DNA of 64,000 nt, taken from Pseudodesulfovibrio senegalensis. Lineage in GTDB: Bacteria; Desulfobacterota; Desulfovibrionia; Desulfovibrionales; Desulfovibrionaceae. Made by a program: the position numbers and the translations under genes. Below are positions 8,124 through 17,501 of the stretch, piece after piece; position 1 is the stretch's first letter; the number at the start of each line of letters is the position of its first letter. The stretch spans positions 1,054,001 through 1,118,000 of the forward strand of contig NZ_WAIE01000001.1 in the NCBI RefSeq assembly GCF_008830225.1, given 5' to 3'. The notes below the pieces were generated by a model. It was not told where the DNA came from, did no database searches, and saw nothing but the letters and a program-made list of their open reading frames with translations.

Positions 8124-8900
8124 GTGCAACAGGACATGATCGTATCGGTCAGGCAGTTTCTGGGAAAAGGCGCCATGGTCGTTATCGGAGCCGGCGACAC
8201 ATGCGAAGTGCGATATCACGGTTATGCTCCGGTTTTGCGCGTAGGTGATCGGCTTGAATCCGATTCCGGGGCCTTGCTGGTCGTTTCGGTGCGTTGGACA
8301 ACAGCGGACGGCCATGGTCCTGCCCGCAGGGAATTCGTGGCCGAAGTTGTCGAGGATTGTAACCCGGCTGAAGAAGTGGTTTTCGACGTTGTTCGTGAAG
8401 GATACGCCCTGGCTTGGGTTACCTTGAGCGACAAGGGGGCTGCGGGTTTGCGGGAGGACGCCTCCGGCCCGTCCATAGAGCGCATGGTGCGGGAGACGCT
8501 TGAATTGTCTCACGTGCAAGGATTCATTATTCCGGACGACGAGCCGGGAATCCGGGCACTGATCACGAGTCTTGCGCTTGAGCAGGGCTATGATTTGGTT
8601 CTGACAACTGGCGGGACTGGTGTCGGGCCGAGAGATGTCACTCCACAAGCAACATTGAGGGTGATAGATCACCGTTTGCCGGGATATGAACGCGCCATGA
8701 CCAATGCCAGCCTGCAAAAGACGCCGCATGGGGCGATTTCTCGTGCCGTGGCCGGATGTTTGGGGAATGCTCTTATCATCAATCTGCCGGGCAGCCCCAA
8801 GGCCGTGGCCGAGTGCCTTGCGCCGTTACTGCCGACTTTGCGGCACACATTGCAGAAGTTGCACGGAGATCCTTCGGATTGCGCGGCATTGTATTTGTAA
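8124..8900 (+). CDS. MogA/MoaB-like molybdopterin protein with N-terminal extension
   Basis: A 258-residue protein. The C-terminal 165 residues are a MogA/MoaB domain, which adenylylates molybdopterin before metal insertion. The family signatures LTTGGTGVGPRDVTP and NLPGSPKAV are visible, as is the opening WVTLSDKGAAGLREDASGP. Residues 1-90 are an extra beta-rich region (VRYHGYAPVLRVGDRLESD) that could be MOSC-like. A GTG at 8124 is preferred because AGGAGG lies 7 bases upstream; an in-frame ATG follows at 8136 without a site. The enzyme could serve the tungstopterin oxidoreductase at 46714. Confidence 0.82.
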   Translation: MQQDMIVSVRQFLGKGAMVVIGAGDTCEVRYHGYAPVLRVGDRLESDSGALLVVSVRWTTADGHGPARREFVAEVVEDCNPAEEVVFDVVREGYALAWVTLSDKGAAGLREDASGPSIERMVRETLELSHVQGFIIPDDEPGIRALITSLALEQGYDLVLTTGGTGVGPRDVTPQATLRVIDHRLPGYERAMTNASLQKTPHGAISRAVAGCLGNALIINLPGSPKAVAECLAPLLPTLRHTLQKLHGDPSDCAALYL

Positions 8901-9003
8901 TCAAGATGTTAATGGGCTTGCGGCCTGCCCTGTCAACTGGTAAGGCTGATAAAGATTGCGCTGTGGCGGATTTTCTCATGAATATCATTTCAAAGGCGAT
9001 AGA

Positions 9004-10347
9004 ATGAAATCCAGAGTTTTGTATATTTTAGCATTGGCTGCTTGTTGTACTCTGTGTCTGATGGGTAACGCGTTTGCCCAGCAAGAAGATGTACAGAAGA
9101 AGGCTGATATAACGGGTGATTACACTTTGGAGCGTTGTGTTACTCGGGCTTTGAAAGCCAATCCGTCGATTCTTGCTGCACGCGCAGCCCTGAAAGGATC
9201 CGAGTATGGCGTTGATGCAGCGACGGGCGAATTCCTGTTCAAAGTGAGCGGCGATTACGGCTACACCCATTACGATCGTGACCAGACATACGGCGATAAT
9301 GACCAGTGGGTTGCCCATCTTGGTTTGAGCCAACCTCTGTTCACGGGTTTTCGCCTGCTTTCCTCGTATCAGAAATCCAAGCTGCTCAACGAGAAAAGCG
9401 ATCTTCAGCTCTACAACGCCGAACTGATCGTCATTCAGGACGTTCAGAGCAATTTCCTCTCCTTGCTCAAGGCCCGCATGGATGTGAAAAGCGCCGAAGA
9501 CTCGGTGGAGCGTTTGAAGTCTCAGCTCAAAGTCAACAATGCCTATTACGATGTCGGTCTTTATCCGAGGGTTGACGTTTTGCAGGCTGAAGTTGAATTG
9601 GCTACGGCCGAGCAGGACTTGCTGACGGCTCGAAATACGGTTTCCATTCAGGAGGCCCAACTCAATACTTTGCTGAACCTGCCTCTTGATGCCGATATTA
9701 ACTATGTGGGCAGCCTTGACTATGCCCCCACCCAGTTTGATCTCAAACTCTGCCTTGAGCGGGCGTACAAGACTCGTCCCGATCTGAAGATAGCGTTCAA
9801 GAGTGTTGAGACGGCTCTCAAGGATGCCAAGATTGCTGCCAGCAGTTTTTATCCTCAAGTATCTGCAGATCTTGATTATTACCGCTCTGGTGATGATCCT
9901 GATGTTGATGGAGGCGACAACTGGTCCCATTCGGCGTCCGAGAATTGGCAGGTGGGCGTGAACATGAATTGGACCATGTTCGAATGGGGTGCCGATTACC
10001 ATGATTGGAAGCAGACCAAGGAAACAGTCAATCAGTTGCAGGCCGAGTTGGAAAAATCACGGCTCAATGCCGGTTTTGAAGTCAAACGTTCCTTGTTGAG
10101 CCTGAAAGAGGCCGCGGATCGTATTCGGGTCGGTCGTAAATCCGTTGAGTCTGCAAAGGAATCCTACCGTATGGCCATGGCTCGTTATCAGGCGCAGGTG
10201 GGCACCAACAACGATGTTCTTGATGCTCAGGCCCGTGTTTCCGAGAGTGAGGCTCAGTTGAATACGGCCCTTGCCGATTATAACACCGCGCTTTCCACCT
10301 TGTATGTCGCCATGGGTGAAAAGAACCCCGGACTTGAGGCCCGTTAG
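9004..10347 (+). CDS. TolC-family outer membrane efflux protein
   Basis: A 447-residue protein with a signal peptide (hydrophobic core about 6-20, cleavage likely after NAFAQ). Two long repeats of the outer membrane efflux family follow, with typical helical segments (DVLQAEVELATAEQDLLTARN near 195; NDVLDAQARVSESEAQLNTAL near 405). It would form the trimeric outer membrane channel of a tripartite exporter, including type I secretion. No inner membrane pump or adaptor gene is adjacent, so the partner is elsewhere. It is followed 3 bp later by a zinc-ribbon gene. Confidence 0.92.
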   Translation: MKSRVLYILALAACCTLCLMGNAFAQQEDVQKKADITGDYTLERCVTRALKANPSILAARAALKGSEYGVDAATGEFLFKVSGDYGYTHYDRDQTYGDNDQWVAHLGLSQPLFTGFRLLSSYQKSKLLNEKSDLQLYNAELIVIQDVQSNFLSLLKARMDVKSAEDSVERLKSQLKVNNAYYDVGLYPRVDVLQAEVELATAEQDLLTARNTVSIQEAQLNTLLNLPLDADINYVGSLDYAPTQFDLKLCLERAYKTRPDLKIAFKSVETALKDAKIAASSFYPQVSADLDYYRSGDDPDVDGGDNWSHSASENWQVGVNMNWTMFEWGADYHDWKQTKETVNQLQAELEKSRLNAGFEVKRSLLSLKEAADRIRVGRKSVESAKESYRMAMARYQAQVGTNNDVLDAQARVSESEAQLNTALADYNTALSTLYVAMGEKNPGLEAR

Positions 10348-10350
10348 TTC

Positions 10351-10563
10351 ATGACGTTTTGGGGCAAGGGGCGCGAACCCCGTCTTGTTTCGGGAATGCG
10401 TTGCAGCAAGTGTGACGGACCGCTTGTCCGAATCCGCCGCTGTACGGAGGTTTTTCTCCGTTGTGAACGTTGCGGTGCTCGTTTGGAGGTCAGGGATTAT
10501 GCACGATACATCGACGATTCTTTTGAAGAGGATGTCGCCCATGTCCCCATGGATCGAATATGA
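10351..10563 (+). CDS. Small zinc-ribbon protein
   Basis: A 70-residue protein with two Cys pairs, CSKC near residue 18 and CERC near residue 38, the pattern of a single zinc ribbon, followed by an acidic tail. It begins 3 bp after the efflux gene stop and runs into the 5' region of the MltB-like gene. Function unknown. Confidence 0.7.
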   Translation: MTFWGKGREPRLVSGMRCSKCDGPLVRIRRCTEVFLRCERCGARLEVRDYARYIDDSFEEDVAHVPMDRI

Positions 10564-10576
10564 TTTCAATACACGT

Positions 10577-11494
10577 ATGAATCGACTCGGAGCCGTCCTT
10601 GTGACGGCTCTGTTCGTATTGTGTTGTGTTGTTCCGCTTTCGGTGCAGGCCGAGGAGGATCAATGGAAGCCGCTCAGGGAACGGTTGATCCTGGATGGTT
10701 TTGATCGACAAGAGGTCAATGCGATGTTCGCAAGGGCGGGCATGCGTTTTGATCCTTCGGTGATGGCCAGGAAAATGAATGTGCTGCTGTCCACGCATCT
10801 GACCAAATCCGGCTCGGTGGAAGTCGCGCAACCGAAACCCCTTACGCGGTATCTCAATCCCGTCCTTCTCGCCGGTGCGTATGCGTATCTCAGGGAGCAC
10901 GCCGATTTGTTGCAGCGTATTGAAGGTGAATACGGGGTTTCAGATGACATCGTGGTTGCCGTTTTTCTGGTGGAAACCAAGCTTGGCAAGACAATAGGCG
11001 ATGATCGGGCTTTTTCGGTTTTGGCAAATATGGCCTTGGGCGGTGACTTTTCTCGTATTGACCAGTATGTGGATACAGCCGGGCTGGATGATGACACGCG
11101 GCAATGGCTTGTGCAACGAACCTTGCGCAAGGGAAATTGGGCTTTTGAGGAGCTCAAGGCGTTGCTTACGTACTGCCGCCAGGCCGATGCCGATCCCGTA
11201 ACGCTTCCCGCCTCGGTGTACGGAGCCATCGGGTTGTGCCAGTTCATGCCTACAAGCGCGTTGCACTACGGCAGGGACGGTGACGGAGATGGAAAGATTG
11301 ATCTTTTCGTTGAGGCGGATGCCCTGTTCAGCATGGCCAATTACCTGAAGGAGCATGGTTGGAAAGCGGGGCTTTCTTTTGATGAGCAGGCGGAAGTCAT
11401 CTACGCGTACAATCATTCCATGCATTACGCATTGACCATTCTGGAAGTCGCTGATCGCCTGCGCAAGACCGACAGCATTTTTGGCCGCAGCTAG
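10577..11494 (+). CDS. MltB-like lytic transglycosylase
   Basis: A 305-residue exported protein. A signal peptide spans about 1-24 (ALFVLCCVVPLSVQAEE). The rest matches the SLT_2/MltB family, which cleaves murein glycan strands with 1,6-anhydro product formation. The likely catalytic Glu is in VFLVETKLGKTIGDDRAFSVL and the family motif GAIGLCQFMPTSA is near residue 215. DGDGDGKIDLF is an EF-hand-like calcium loop also seen in MltB relatives. No lipobox Cys is obvious. The start could also be an in-frame ATG at 10541, which would lengthen the N-terminus by 12 residues. Confidence 0.88.
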   Translation: MNRLGAVLVTALFVLCCVVPLSVQAEEDQWKPLRERLILDGFDRQEVNAMFARAGMRFDPSVMARKMNVLLSTHLTKSGSVEVAQPKPLTRYLNPVLLAGAYAYLREHADLLQRIEGEYGVSDDIVVAVFLVETKLGKTIGDDRAFSVLANMALGGDFSRIDQYVDTAGLDDDTRQWLVQRTLRKGNWAFEELKALLTYCRQADADPVTLPASVYGAIGLCQFMPTSALHYGRDGDGDGKIDLFVEADALFSMANYLKEHGWKAGLSFDEQAEVIYAYNHSMHYALTILEVADRLRKTDSIFGRS

Positions 11495-12600
11495 TTCTTC
11501 TCCAACAGACCCGTGTACAGGTTGAGCGTCCTGTTCAAGAAATCTTCCCCTCCCAGTTGCGACATGGTTGCCTTGTGCAGTGCCAGATTCTTTTCCCTGA
11601 ACTCTTCATCGTTGACGGCTTTGTCCAGAACTCGGGTCATTTCGTCCACGTTGCCCGGCTCAAACAGGGCTTCGGCCGGAACGATGTCGGGCATTACCCC
11701 AACGTCCGAACTGACAAGGACACGTTTTGCCGCCATTATTTCCAGAGCCGCCCGTGCAATGGCTTCGGACCATAGTGAAGCCACCACTCCCGTATCCATA
11801 GCCGAGATGCACGCGGCAACGTCGTCGCGTTTGCCGCTGATACGGGTGATGTCCTCGACATGGTATTCTTGAAGCCATTGCCGGATCTGGCTGGAATCCA
11901 TGGCCGTGTCAAAGCCAATCAGGAACAGACGGATGTTTTCATTTCCCTGCGACCGCAGGCGTGCCACGGTCTCGATGAGCTCGCGGTGCCCTTTGACGCG
12001 GTCGAAACGTCCGAGCAGGCCGACAACATGGTTTTCGGAAGCGAAGTCGAATTCTTTCCGTACCGAGGTGCGTCCTTTTTCATCAAAGGCGAATTTGGTT
12101 TTGTTCACACCTCCCTGAATGAGCCAGACAGCGGATTCCGGAGTTTTCATCTTGCTCAGGAAATGTTGTGCCATGCGCCGATTGGTCACCACGACCGCAT
12201 CTGCGACTTTGGCGTGCAACCAGCGGTTGAAGGCATCGCTTTTGGGTAAACGTTGGTCTCCTCGGGTGCGTATCAGCCGGTACCCGAAATTCGCGAGTTT
12301 GAGCAGGCCCCAGAGAAAAAAGCCCTCGCCGCGGTGACAGTTAACGATGTCCGGCCGATACGTGCGCAGGAGCGCGATTATCTGGCCACACGTTTTTGCC
12401 AGGCGCAACGGGTTATTAGTGTTGAGGTCCAGCGGGATCGTTTTCAGGCCCAATTCCCGCGCCTTTTGATCCGGAGGTGTGTTTTCAAGTGTCAGTACAA
12501 TGACATCATGACCGTCGTCGGACAACAGTTTGCTCAGGTATATGGCGTACCATGCCGTGGCGTTGAACCATCGTACGTTGATGACTTGGAATATTTTCAT
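11491..12600 (-). CDS. Family 1 glycosyltransferase (GT4-like)
   Basis: A 369-residue retaining glycosyltransferase of GT-B fold. The N-terminal half begins MKIFQVINVRWFNATAWYA and the C-terminal half carries LLGRFDRVKGHRELIETVA and a nucleotide-sugar motif ending ARAALEIMAAKRVLVSSDVG. Acceptor and sugar are unknown. The ATG at 12600 is preceded by GGAG; the reading frame extends upstream but without a site. Its end overlaps the MltB-like gene by 4 bp in convergent orientation. It most likely acts on a cytoplasmic-face lipid-linked glycan. Confidence 0.88.
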   Translation of the reverse strand: MKIFQVINVRWFNATAWYAIYLSKLLSDDGHDVIVLTLENTPPDQKARELGLKTIPLDLNTNNPLRLAKTCGQIIALLRTYRPDIVNCHRGEGFFLWGLLKLANFGYRLIRTRGDQRLPKSDAFNRWLHAKVADAVVVTNRRMAQHFLSKMKTPESAVWLIQGGVNKTKFAFDEKGRTSVRKEFDFASENHVVGLLGRFDRVKGHRELIETVARLRSQGNENIRLFLIGFDTAMDSSQIRQWLQEYHVEDITRISGKRDDVAACISAMDTGVVASLWSEAIARAALEIMAAKRVLVSSDVGVMPDIVPAEALFEPGNVDEMTRVLDKAVNDEEFREKNLALHKATMSQLGGEDFLNRTLNLYTGLLEKN

Positions 12601-12823
12601 GGGAAACTCCGTGTATATACTGTATCCTGCTGAAAGCATGACAGTTCCGTGTTTCATTGGCAAGCTTTGCCATTGGTCGTATCCTCTGTGGCGGCTACAC
12701 CGTGTTGGTATGTATGCGTTCGTATTTGTTGTGGAACCGGTTTTGCATACATGGGGTAGAACGGGGCCGTGCATGCGTGCGGTTGCCCGCGTGTCGTGTG
12801 TATATGGAGTGTAAGGAGAAATA

Positions 12824-15475
12824 ATGCCGAGTCTTTCTTCGTTGCTGGCGGAGTTGCCGGAAATAAAGCAGTCCCGCATGGTCAGTTCCGGTCTGGGCGT
12901 GTGGATGGCCTGGAGTGGCAAAAAACATAACGCCATTGAGAATACCATGCGCGATTATGGCGCGCTGCTGATGACCGAGGATAACAATCAGGCATTATGG
13001 TTTTGTCCTGACAACGAAGTCCTGCGCGCTGTAGCCCGGCTTCAAAACTGGGCTCGCGTCAATTCGCTTCCGGCATTTTGTCAGGTTTTTCCGGTAACAT
13101 TTCTTGTAGCTCCCGACCTTTCCATTTCATTGTCTGTGCCGCAGGAGATCAAGGTCCAGGATGTGGTTGCTCCCTCCGATTTTGAAGTATGGCTGCATCC
13201 CAAGCTCAAGGAGCAGGTAGCCTCGGTCAAAGGGCTTGCCGTTCGTCCGGCCAATGCCATGGATGGGCTTGCCCCTCTTGAATGGAACACGCTGCATGCG
13301 GATTCGGGGCTGGACTATGAGTCCATGCTCAAATGGTATTTCATCATCAAGCCGCTCGGCAAGTTGGGGGACAAGGAAAGCATTATCGGCTGGAGGGATT
13401 TTTCCGCGGAAATTCAGGATTTATTGCAACGCCTTGGGCTTCGGTATATTTCCGACGTAAAAGAAGGGTTCATTTTTTTTCCGTTGAACAATATCCGCCT
13501 TTTGCGCACGTTTTGCAGCGATGTCCTGAACACCATTGCTGCGGCCAAAGCAGACGAGGAAAAGAAGTATTGGCCCGTGGTCATGGCGGCCGTGCCCCAG
13601 CAAGGACACAATTTTACGGAAGAATTGCCCAAGAAGGTGGGGGTTGACTGGAACCGTCTTGTGCCGGATTTTCCTCACCTGCGTTATGTTGACGCCTTTT
13701 TGCTCTCCAATTGGTTCAAGCTCAACGAAACTCGCTACGGTGGTGCCCAGGTCACTCTTGATTCCTGGTGCAACATTCGGCTGAAAGATGGAGGAGACGA
13801 TGCCCGTTACGGCACCATGGAGGTAATGCTTCCCGTCAACATGGTGCAAAACGATGGCAGGGAGTGCTTTTATTGTGGCCAGAAAAACCATTTGCCGAGC
13901 GAATGTCCCACAAAACAATTTACTCAGCCAGCCTCACAGGTGTGGACGCAGCTGTCCAAGCTGGACCTTGATGCGCTGAATGACGCCGTGGTCGAGTTGG
14001 ACAAGGCTGTTGATCCGGAGAATTTCGTTGCCACCATGGAAGCCCTGTTGGACAAGAAGAAAGGTCCGGCGGCTCTTTTGGCTCGTTGTATTTTTGAGAT
14101 AAATTCCTGTGTGCAGCTTCGTCTGCTCAAGCTGGTTTGGCGCAGTCGTGGCAAGGAATGGCCCGAGGGTTTGCGGCAATTGGCACCGGAAGAAAGCAGC
14201 AATGCGTGGAGTGCCCTTGCGGCCTTGCAGGGCGGTGATATCGATGAAGCGGCCTTGCAGGCAAAGGAGGCCAGCCTCAAGCATCAGCGCAGTTTTCAGC
14301 CCCATTCATTCATGGGCTTTTTGTCCATGGAGCAGGAAGACTTCGGGCAGGCTTTGTTTCAGTGGCAGGAAGCCGAGCGTCTTGGCTACACGCCGCTGCA
14401 GCAGGGGTATCTGGAGTTTCTTCAAGGGCGTCTGCATGAGGTGGAGGGGGCCTACAAAGATGCGGTTTCTGCCTACAAACGTGCCTACGTTATTTCGCCC
14501 ATGTGGCAGGAATGCCTGTATCGTCAGGCTGTTGCCATGGTCAAAATGGGGTTTGCCGGCCAGGCAATGGACCTGTTTCATGATCTGATTCAACGCGATC
14601 CCCACATGTTCAACCGTATCCTCATTGATCCGGAGCTTGACCGGGGGCGTGTGCAGATTCTCAGTGCATTGTGGGATTTATGGTACGATGTGGAGACCCG
14701 GGCTGAAGAGGCGCGCAAGCAGGTGGATGAATATATCGAGGACATCAACAAGCGTTTTGACAAAAAGCATGCGTTTTATGAGGCGGCTGCGGAAGATCTT
14801 GATCGTCTCAAGAAGATCGGTGCGATACGGAACTATGTTGCTTATCGGCAGCTTCTTCGAGGCGCGGAGAAGTTCAAGGAACAGCTCGACAATCAGGTCA
14901 AGCTCGAGGTTCGACGGGTCAACGGTACCGTGGAGTTTTTGACGGAACGCATCAAAGAGATTCAGAAAGAAGCGGCGTGGTTTCCTTTTCCGAGCCTGTT
15001 GCGTGATTTCAATCGTGATTTCAATTTTTGTGTAGAGAAGATCAACTGGATCAAGACGCAACAGATCAAGCAGGCCGAGAATTTTCGAAAGTCCCTGGAT
15101 TTCATGACACAGATCGAGGATCATATCGATACTTTGCAGAAAAAGCTGGTCACGCTTCGTATTATCCGTGACGGAACGCTCTTTGTGCTCATGCTTGGCA
15201 AGAGTTTCATTTGGTTTGAGCTGGTCGGGCTGGGGCTTGCATTGATGGCGGTCCCTGCGTTCCTGTATTTTACCCACGGTGTTGAAGGAAGCTGGATTGT
15301 GGATACGATTCGAACGCAACAGTGGGAGTTCACAAAGGGGCTGGTGATCATTCTCAGCGTGTTGGCCCTGCTTTTTTCCGCGGTCAAGACGGCCCTCGGG
15401 TTCGAAAAAAAGAAGCGGGAGATGTTTGAGCAACTCGAGGAAGAGTTGCGTACGGTTGCGCCCAAGCGTTATTGA
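12824..15475 (+). CDS. Large TPR membrane protein with a CCHC zinc knuckle
   Basis: An 883-residue protein, start supported by AAGGAG 7 bases upstream. Residues 1-340 are a globular region of no known family. At about 348-361 is CFYCGQKNHLPSEC, an exact Cys-x2-Cys-x4-His-x4-Cys zinc knuckle of the retroviral nucleocapsid type. Residues 380-620 contain TPR-like helical repeats (YKDAVSAYKRAYVISPMWQE). Residues 625-780 are strongly charged coiled coil. Two membrane helices follow near 785-820 and 840-865, and a short cytoplasmic tail ends the protein. It is likely anchored in the inner membrane with the bulk in the cytoplasm. Function unknown. Confidence 0.85.
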   Translation: MPSLSSLLAELPEIKQSRMVSSGLGVWMAWSGKKHNAIENTMRDYGALLMTEDNNQALWFCPDNEVLRAVARLQNWARVNSLPAFCQVFPVTFLVAPDLSISLSVPQEIKVQDVVAPSDFEVWLHPKLKEQVASVKGLAVRPANAMDGLAPLEWNTLHADSGLDYESMLKWYFIIKPLGKLGDKESIIGWRDFSAEIQDLLQRLGLRYISDVKEGFIFFPLNNIRLLRTFCSDVLNTIAAAKADEEKKYWPVVMAAVPQQGHNFTEELPKKVGVDWNRLVPDFPHLRYVDAFLLSNWFKLNETRYGGAQVTLDSWCNIRLKDGGDDARYGTMEVMLPVNMVQNDGRECFYCGQKNHLPSECPTKQFTQPASQVWTQLSKLDLDALNDAVVELDKAVDPENFVATMEALLDKKKGPAALLARCIFEINSCVQLRLLKLVWRSRGKEWPEGLRQLAPEESSNAWSALAALQGGDIDEAALQAKEASLKHQRSFQPHSFMGFLSMEQEDFGQALFQWQEAERLGYTPLQQGYLEFLQGRLHEVEGAYKDAVSAYKRAYVISPMWQECLYRQAVAMVKMGFAGQAMDLFHDLIQRDPHMFNRILIDPELDRGRVQILSALWDLWYDVETRAEEARKQVDEYIEDINKRFDKKHAFYEAAAEDLDRLKKIGAIRNYVAYRQLLRGAEKFKEQLDNQVKLEVRRVNGTVEFLTERIKEIQKEAAWFPFPSLLRDFNRDFNFCVEKINWIKTQQIKQAENFRKSLDFMTQIEDHIDTLQKKLVTLRIIRDGTLFVLMLGKSFIWFELVGLGLALMAVPAFLYFTHGVEGSWIVDTIRTQQWEFTKGLVIILSVLALLFSAVKTALGFEKKKREMFEQLEEELRTVAPKRY

Positions 15476-15547
15476 TCGTATCTTCCAGTATCGGCTTTTT
15501 TGCGTGGCAATTGTTGCGCATCGTTTTCATGAACCTCGGGAGTTGGC

Positions 15548-16291
15548 ATGCATACGCTTGTTCTTCTTCGTCATGGCCAGAGTATCTGGAATCTGGAAAA
15601 CAGGTTTACGGGTTGGACAGATGTTGATCTGTCCGAGCAGGGGATTGGCGAGGCTCGGGAGTCCGGGGAATTGCTTCGCCAGCAGGGCTATGAATTCGAT
15701 GTATGCCACACTTCGTTGCTCAAACGAGCCATCCGTACCCTTTGGCTGACACTGGATTCGCTGGATCGCATGTGGTTGCCTGTGGAGCGGACATGGCGCC
15801 TGAACGAACGCCATTATGGAGCATTACAGGGGTTGAACAAAGCGGAAACGGCACGCAAATATGGTGACGAGCAGGTTTTTGTCTGGCGTCGCAGTTTTGA
15901 TACACCGCCTCCGCCTCTTGAGTTGGGGGATGAACGGTTTCCCGGGAATGATTCTCGTTATGCTCAAGTGGACAAAGGATTACTGCCCCGTTGCGAGAGC
16001 CTGCAGATGACCATTGAGCGGACCATGCCATACTGGTTTGACGTTATGGCACCCCAGATTCGGACCGGAAAACGTCTTTTGGTGGTTGCGCATGGCAATT
16101 CATTGCGCGGGTTGGTCAAGTATCTTGATGATATGGACGACCAAAGTATCACCCGGCTGAATATTCCTACCGGAATCCCTCTCGTGTACACGTTGGATGA
16201 AAATCTCAGGCCCATTGAAAGTCGTTATCTTGGCGATGCAGACAAGGTCGCCCAACGCGCTGAAGCTGTTGCCAACCAAGCCAAGTCCTAG
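15548..16291 (+). CDS. gpmA: 2,3-bisphosphoglycerate-dependent phosphoglycerate mutase
   Basis: A 247-residue glycolytic/gluconeogenic enzyme interconverting 3- and 2-phosphoglycerate. The phosphohistidine motif [10 protein letters not shown] is at residues 6-15, followed by [11 protein letters not shown] and [14 protein letters not shown], and the second His is in [15 protein letters not shown]. All are intact and the length is typical. It is followed 12 bp later by mutY on the same strand. Confidence 0.96.
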   Translation: MHTLVLLRHGQSIWNLENRFTGWTDVDLSEQGIGEARESGELLRQQGYEFDVCHTSLLKRAIRTLWLTLDSLDRMWLPVERTWRLNERHYGALQGLNKAETARKYGDEQVFVWRRSFDTPPPPLELGDERFPGNDSRYAQVDKGLLPRCESLQMTIERTMPYWFDVMAPQIRTGKRLLVVAHGNSLRGLVKYLDDMDDQSITRLNIPTGIPLVYTLDENLRPIESRYLGDADKVAQRAEAVANQAKS

Positions 16292-16303
16292 TACGCCTTT
16301 CGG

Positions 16304-17401
16304 GTGAACGAATCCATTCTATCTTCCGCTTTGCTCGGCTGGTTTTCTGCCCATGGACGTGATTTGCCGTGGCGTCGCACCTACGATCCCTACCATGTCT
16401 GGATTTCCGAGATCATGGCCCAGCAGACACAGATGAGTCGTGCCGTGTCCTTTTTCGAGCGTTGGGTGGAGCGGTTCCCGTCCATATGCGATGTTGCCCG
16501 GGCCGATGAAGACAGTGTGCTCAAACAATGGGAAGGGCTGGGCTATTATTCTCGTGCGCGAAATATCCGCAAGGCGGCCCGGTTGATTTGCGAGCAACAT
16601 GAAGGGGTGTTTCCTCGTGACTTCCAAGATATCCTTTCGCTTCCCGGAGTGGGGGAATACACGGCCGGAGCAATAGCCAGCATTGCCTTCAATCTTCAGT
16701 ATCCCTGCGTGGATGCCAATGTGAAGCGCGTCTTCTCCCGACTTTTCGATTTGGACTTTTCCTTCAAGAGTTCTGCGTTGCACAAGGCTGTTGCGCGTCT
16801 GATGCGCGAACACATGCCCGAAGGTCGTGCCCGGGAGTTCAATCAGGCTGTCATGGAGTTTGGCCAATTGGTGTGTTCAAAGCGTCCGGATTGTTCGTTG
16901 TGTCCGATTTGTGAACACTGCAGGGCCTTTTCGCGCGATACTGTCTTGTTTCGTCCTGTCATGGAGGAGGCTGTGAAGCCCATGCGCATTGACATGGCGT
17001 CCGGTTTTTTGCTCCATGAGGGGAAGGTGCTGATACAAAAACGCCGAGCTGACGATGTTTGGCCCGGGTTGTGGGAGTTTCCCGGGGGAGTGATCGAAAA
17101 GAGGGAAACCCCTGAACAGGCAGTTGTTCGCGAATATCGAGAAGAGGTTGCCCTTGCTGTTCGACCGGTGGAAAAGATCGGTGTGGTGCGATTTTGCTAT
17201 ACCCGTTATCGGGTGACTCTGCATGGTTTTTTGTGCGAACTTGCCAATGGTGATTCTTGGGAACCTGTATTTCACGAGGCGCAGGAAGGGGGGTTTGTTG
17301 CACCGGTAGATCTGGGTGAATTTGCCTTTCCTTCCGGGCACCGCAAACTGTTGGAAACCATGCGGGCCGATGTTCGCTACTCGTCTTTGTTTTTGAAGTA
17401 A
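16304..17401 (+). CDS. mutY: Adenine DNA glycosylase
   Basis: A 365-residue enzyme removing adenine mispaired with 8-oxoguanine. It starts with GTG at 16304. The helix-hairpin-helix (LPGVGEYTAGAIAS), catalytic Glu (WISEIMAQQTQ) and catalytic Asp (VDANVKRV, with Ala for the usual Gly) are present. The iron-sulfur loop reads Cys-x5-Cys-x2-Cys-x5-Cys with an extra Cys inside; the usual first spacing is x6. The C-terminal 130 residues form a Nudix-like 8-oxoG recognition domain with a fairly complete box (GGVIEKRETPEQAVVREYRE). It is probably co-transcribed with gpmA. Confidence 0.95.
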   Translation: MNESILSSALLGWFSAHGRDLPWRRTYDPYHVWISEIMAQQTQMSRAVSFFERWVERFPSICDVARADEDSVLKQWEGLGYYSRARNIRKAARLICEQHEGVFPRDFQDILSLPGVGEYTAGAIASIAFNLQYPCVDANVKRVFSRLFDLDFSFKSSALHKAVARLMREHMPEGRAREFNQAVMEFGQLVCSKRPDCSLCPICEHCRAFSRDTVLFRPVMEEAVKPMRIDMASGFLLHEGKVLIQKRRADDVWPGLWEFPGGVIEKRETPEQAVVREYREEVALAVRPVEKIGVVRFCYTRYRVTLHGFLCELANGDSWEPVFHEAQEGGFVAPVDLGEFAFPSGHRKLLETMRADVRYSSLFLK

Positions 17402-17501
17402 TCCCCATAAAAACAGACTGTTGCAGTTGCTGGCGCAATCCTTGCTTGTTCCTTGTTGCCGTGGTGTACGCCGACGGATAATTGACAGCGAGGTATGTGT
17501 C

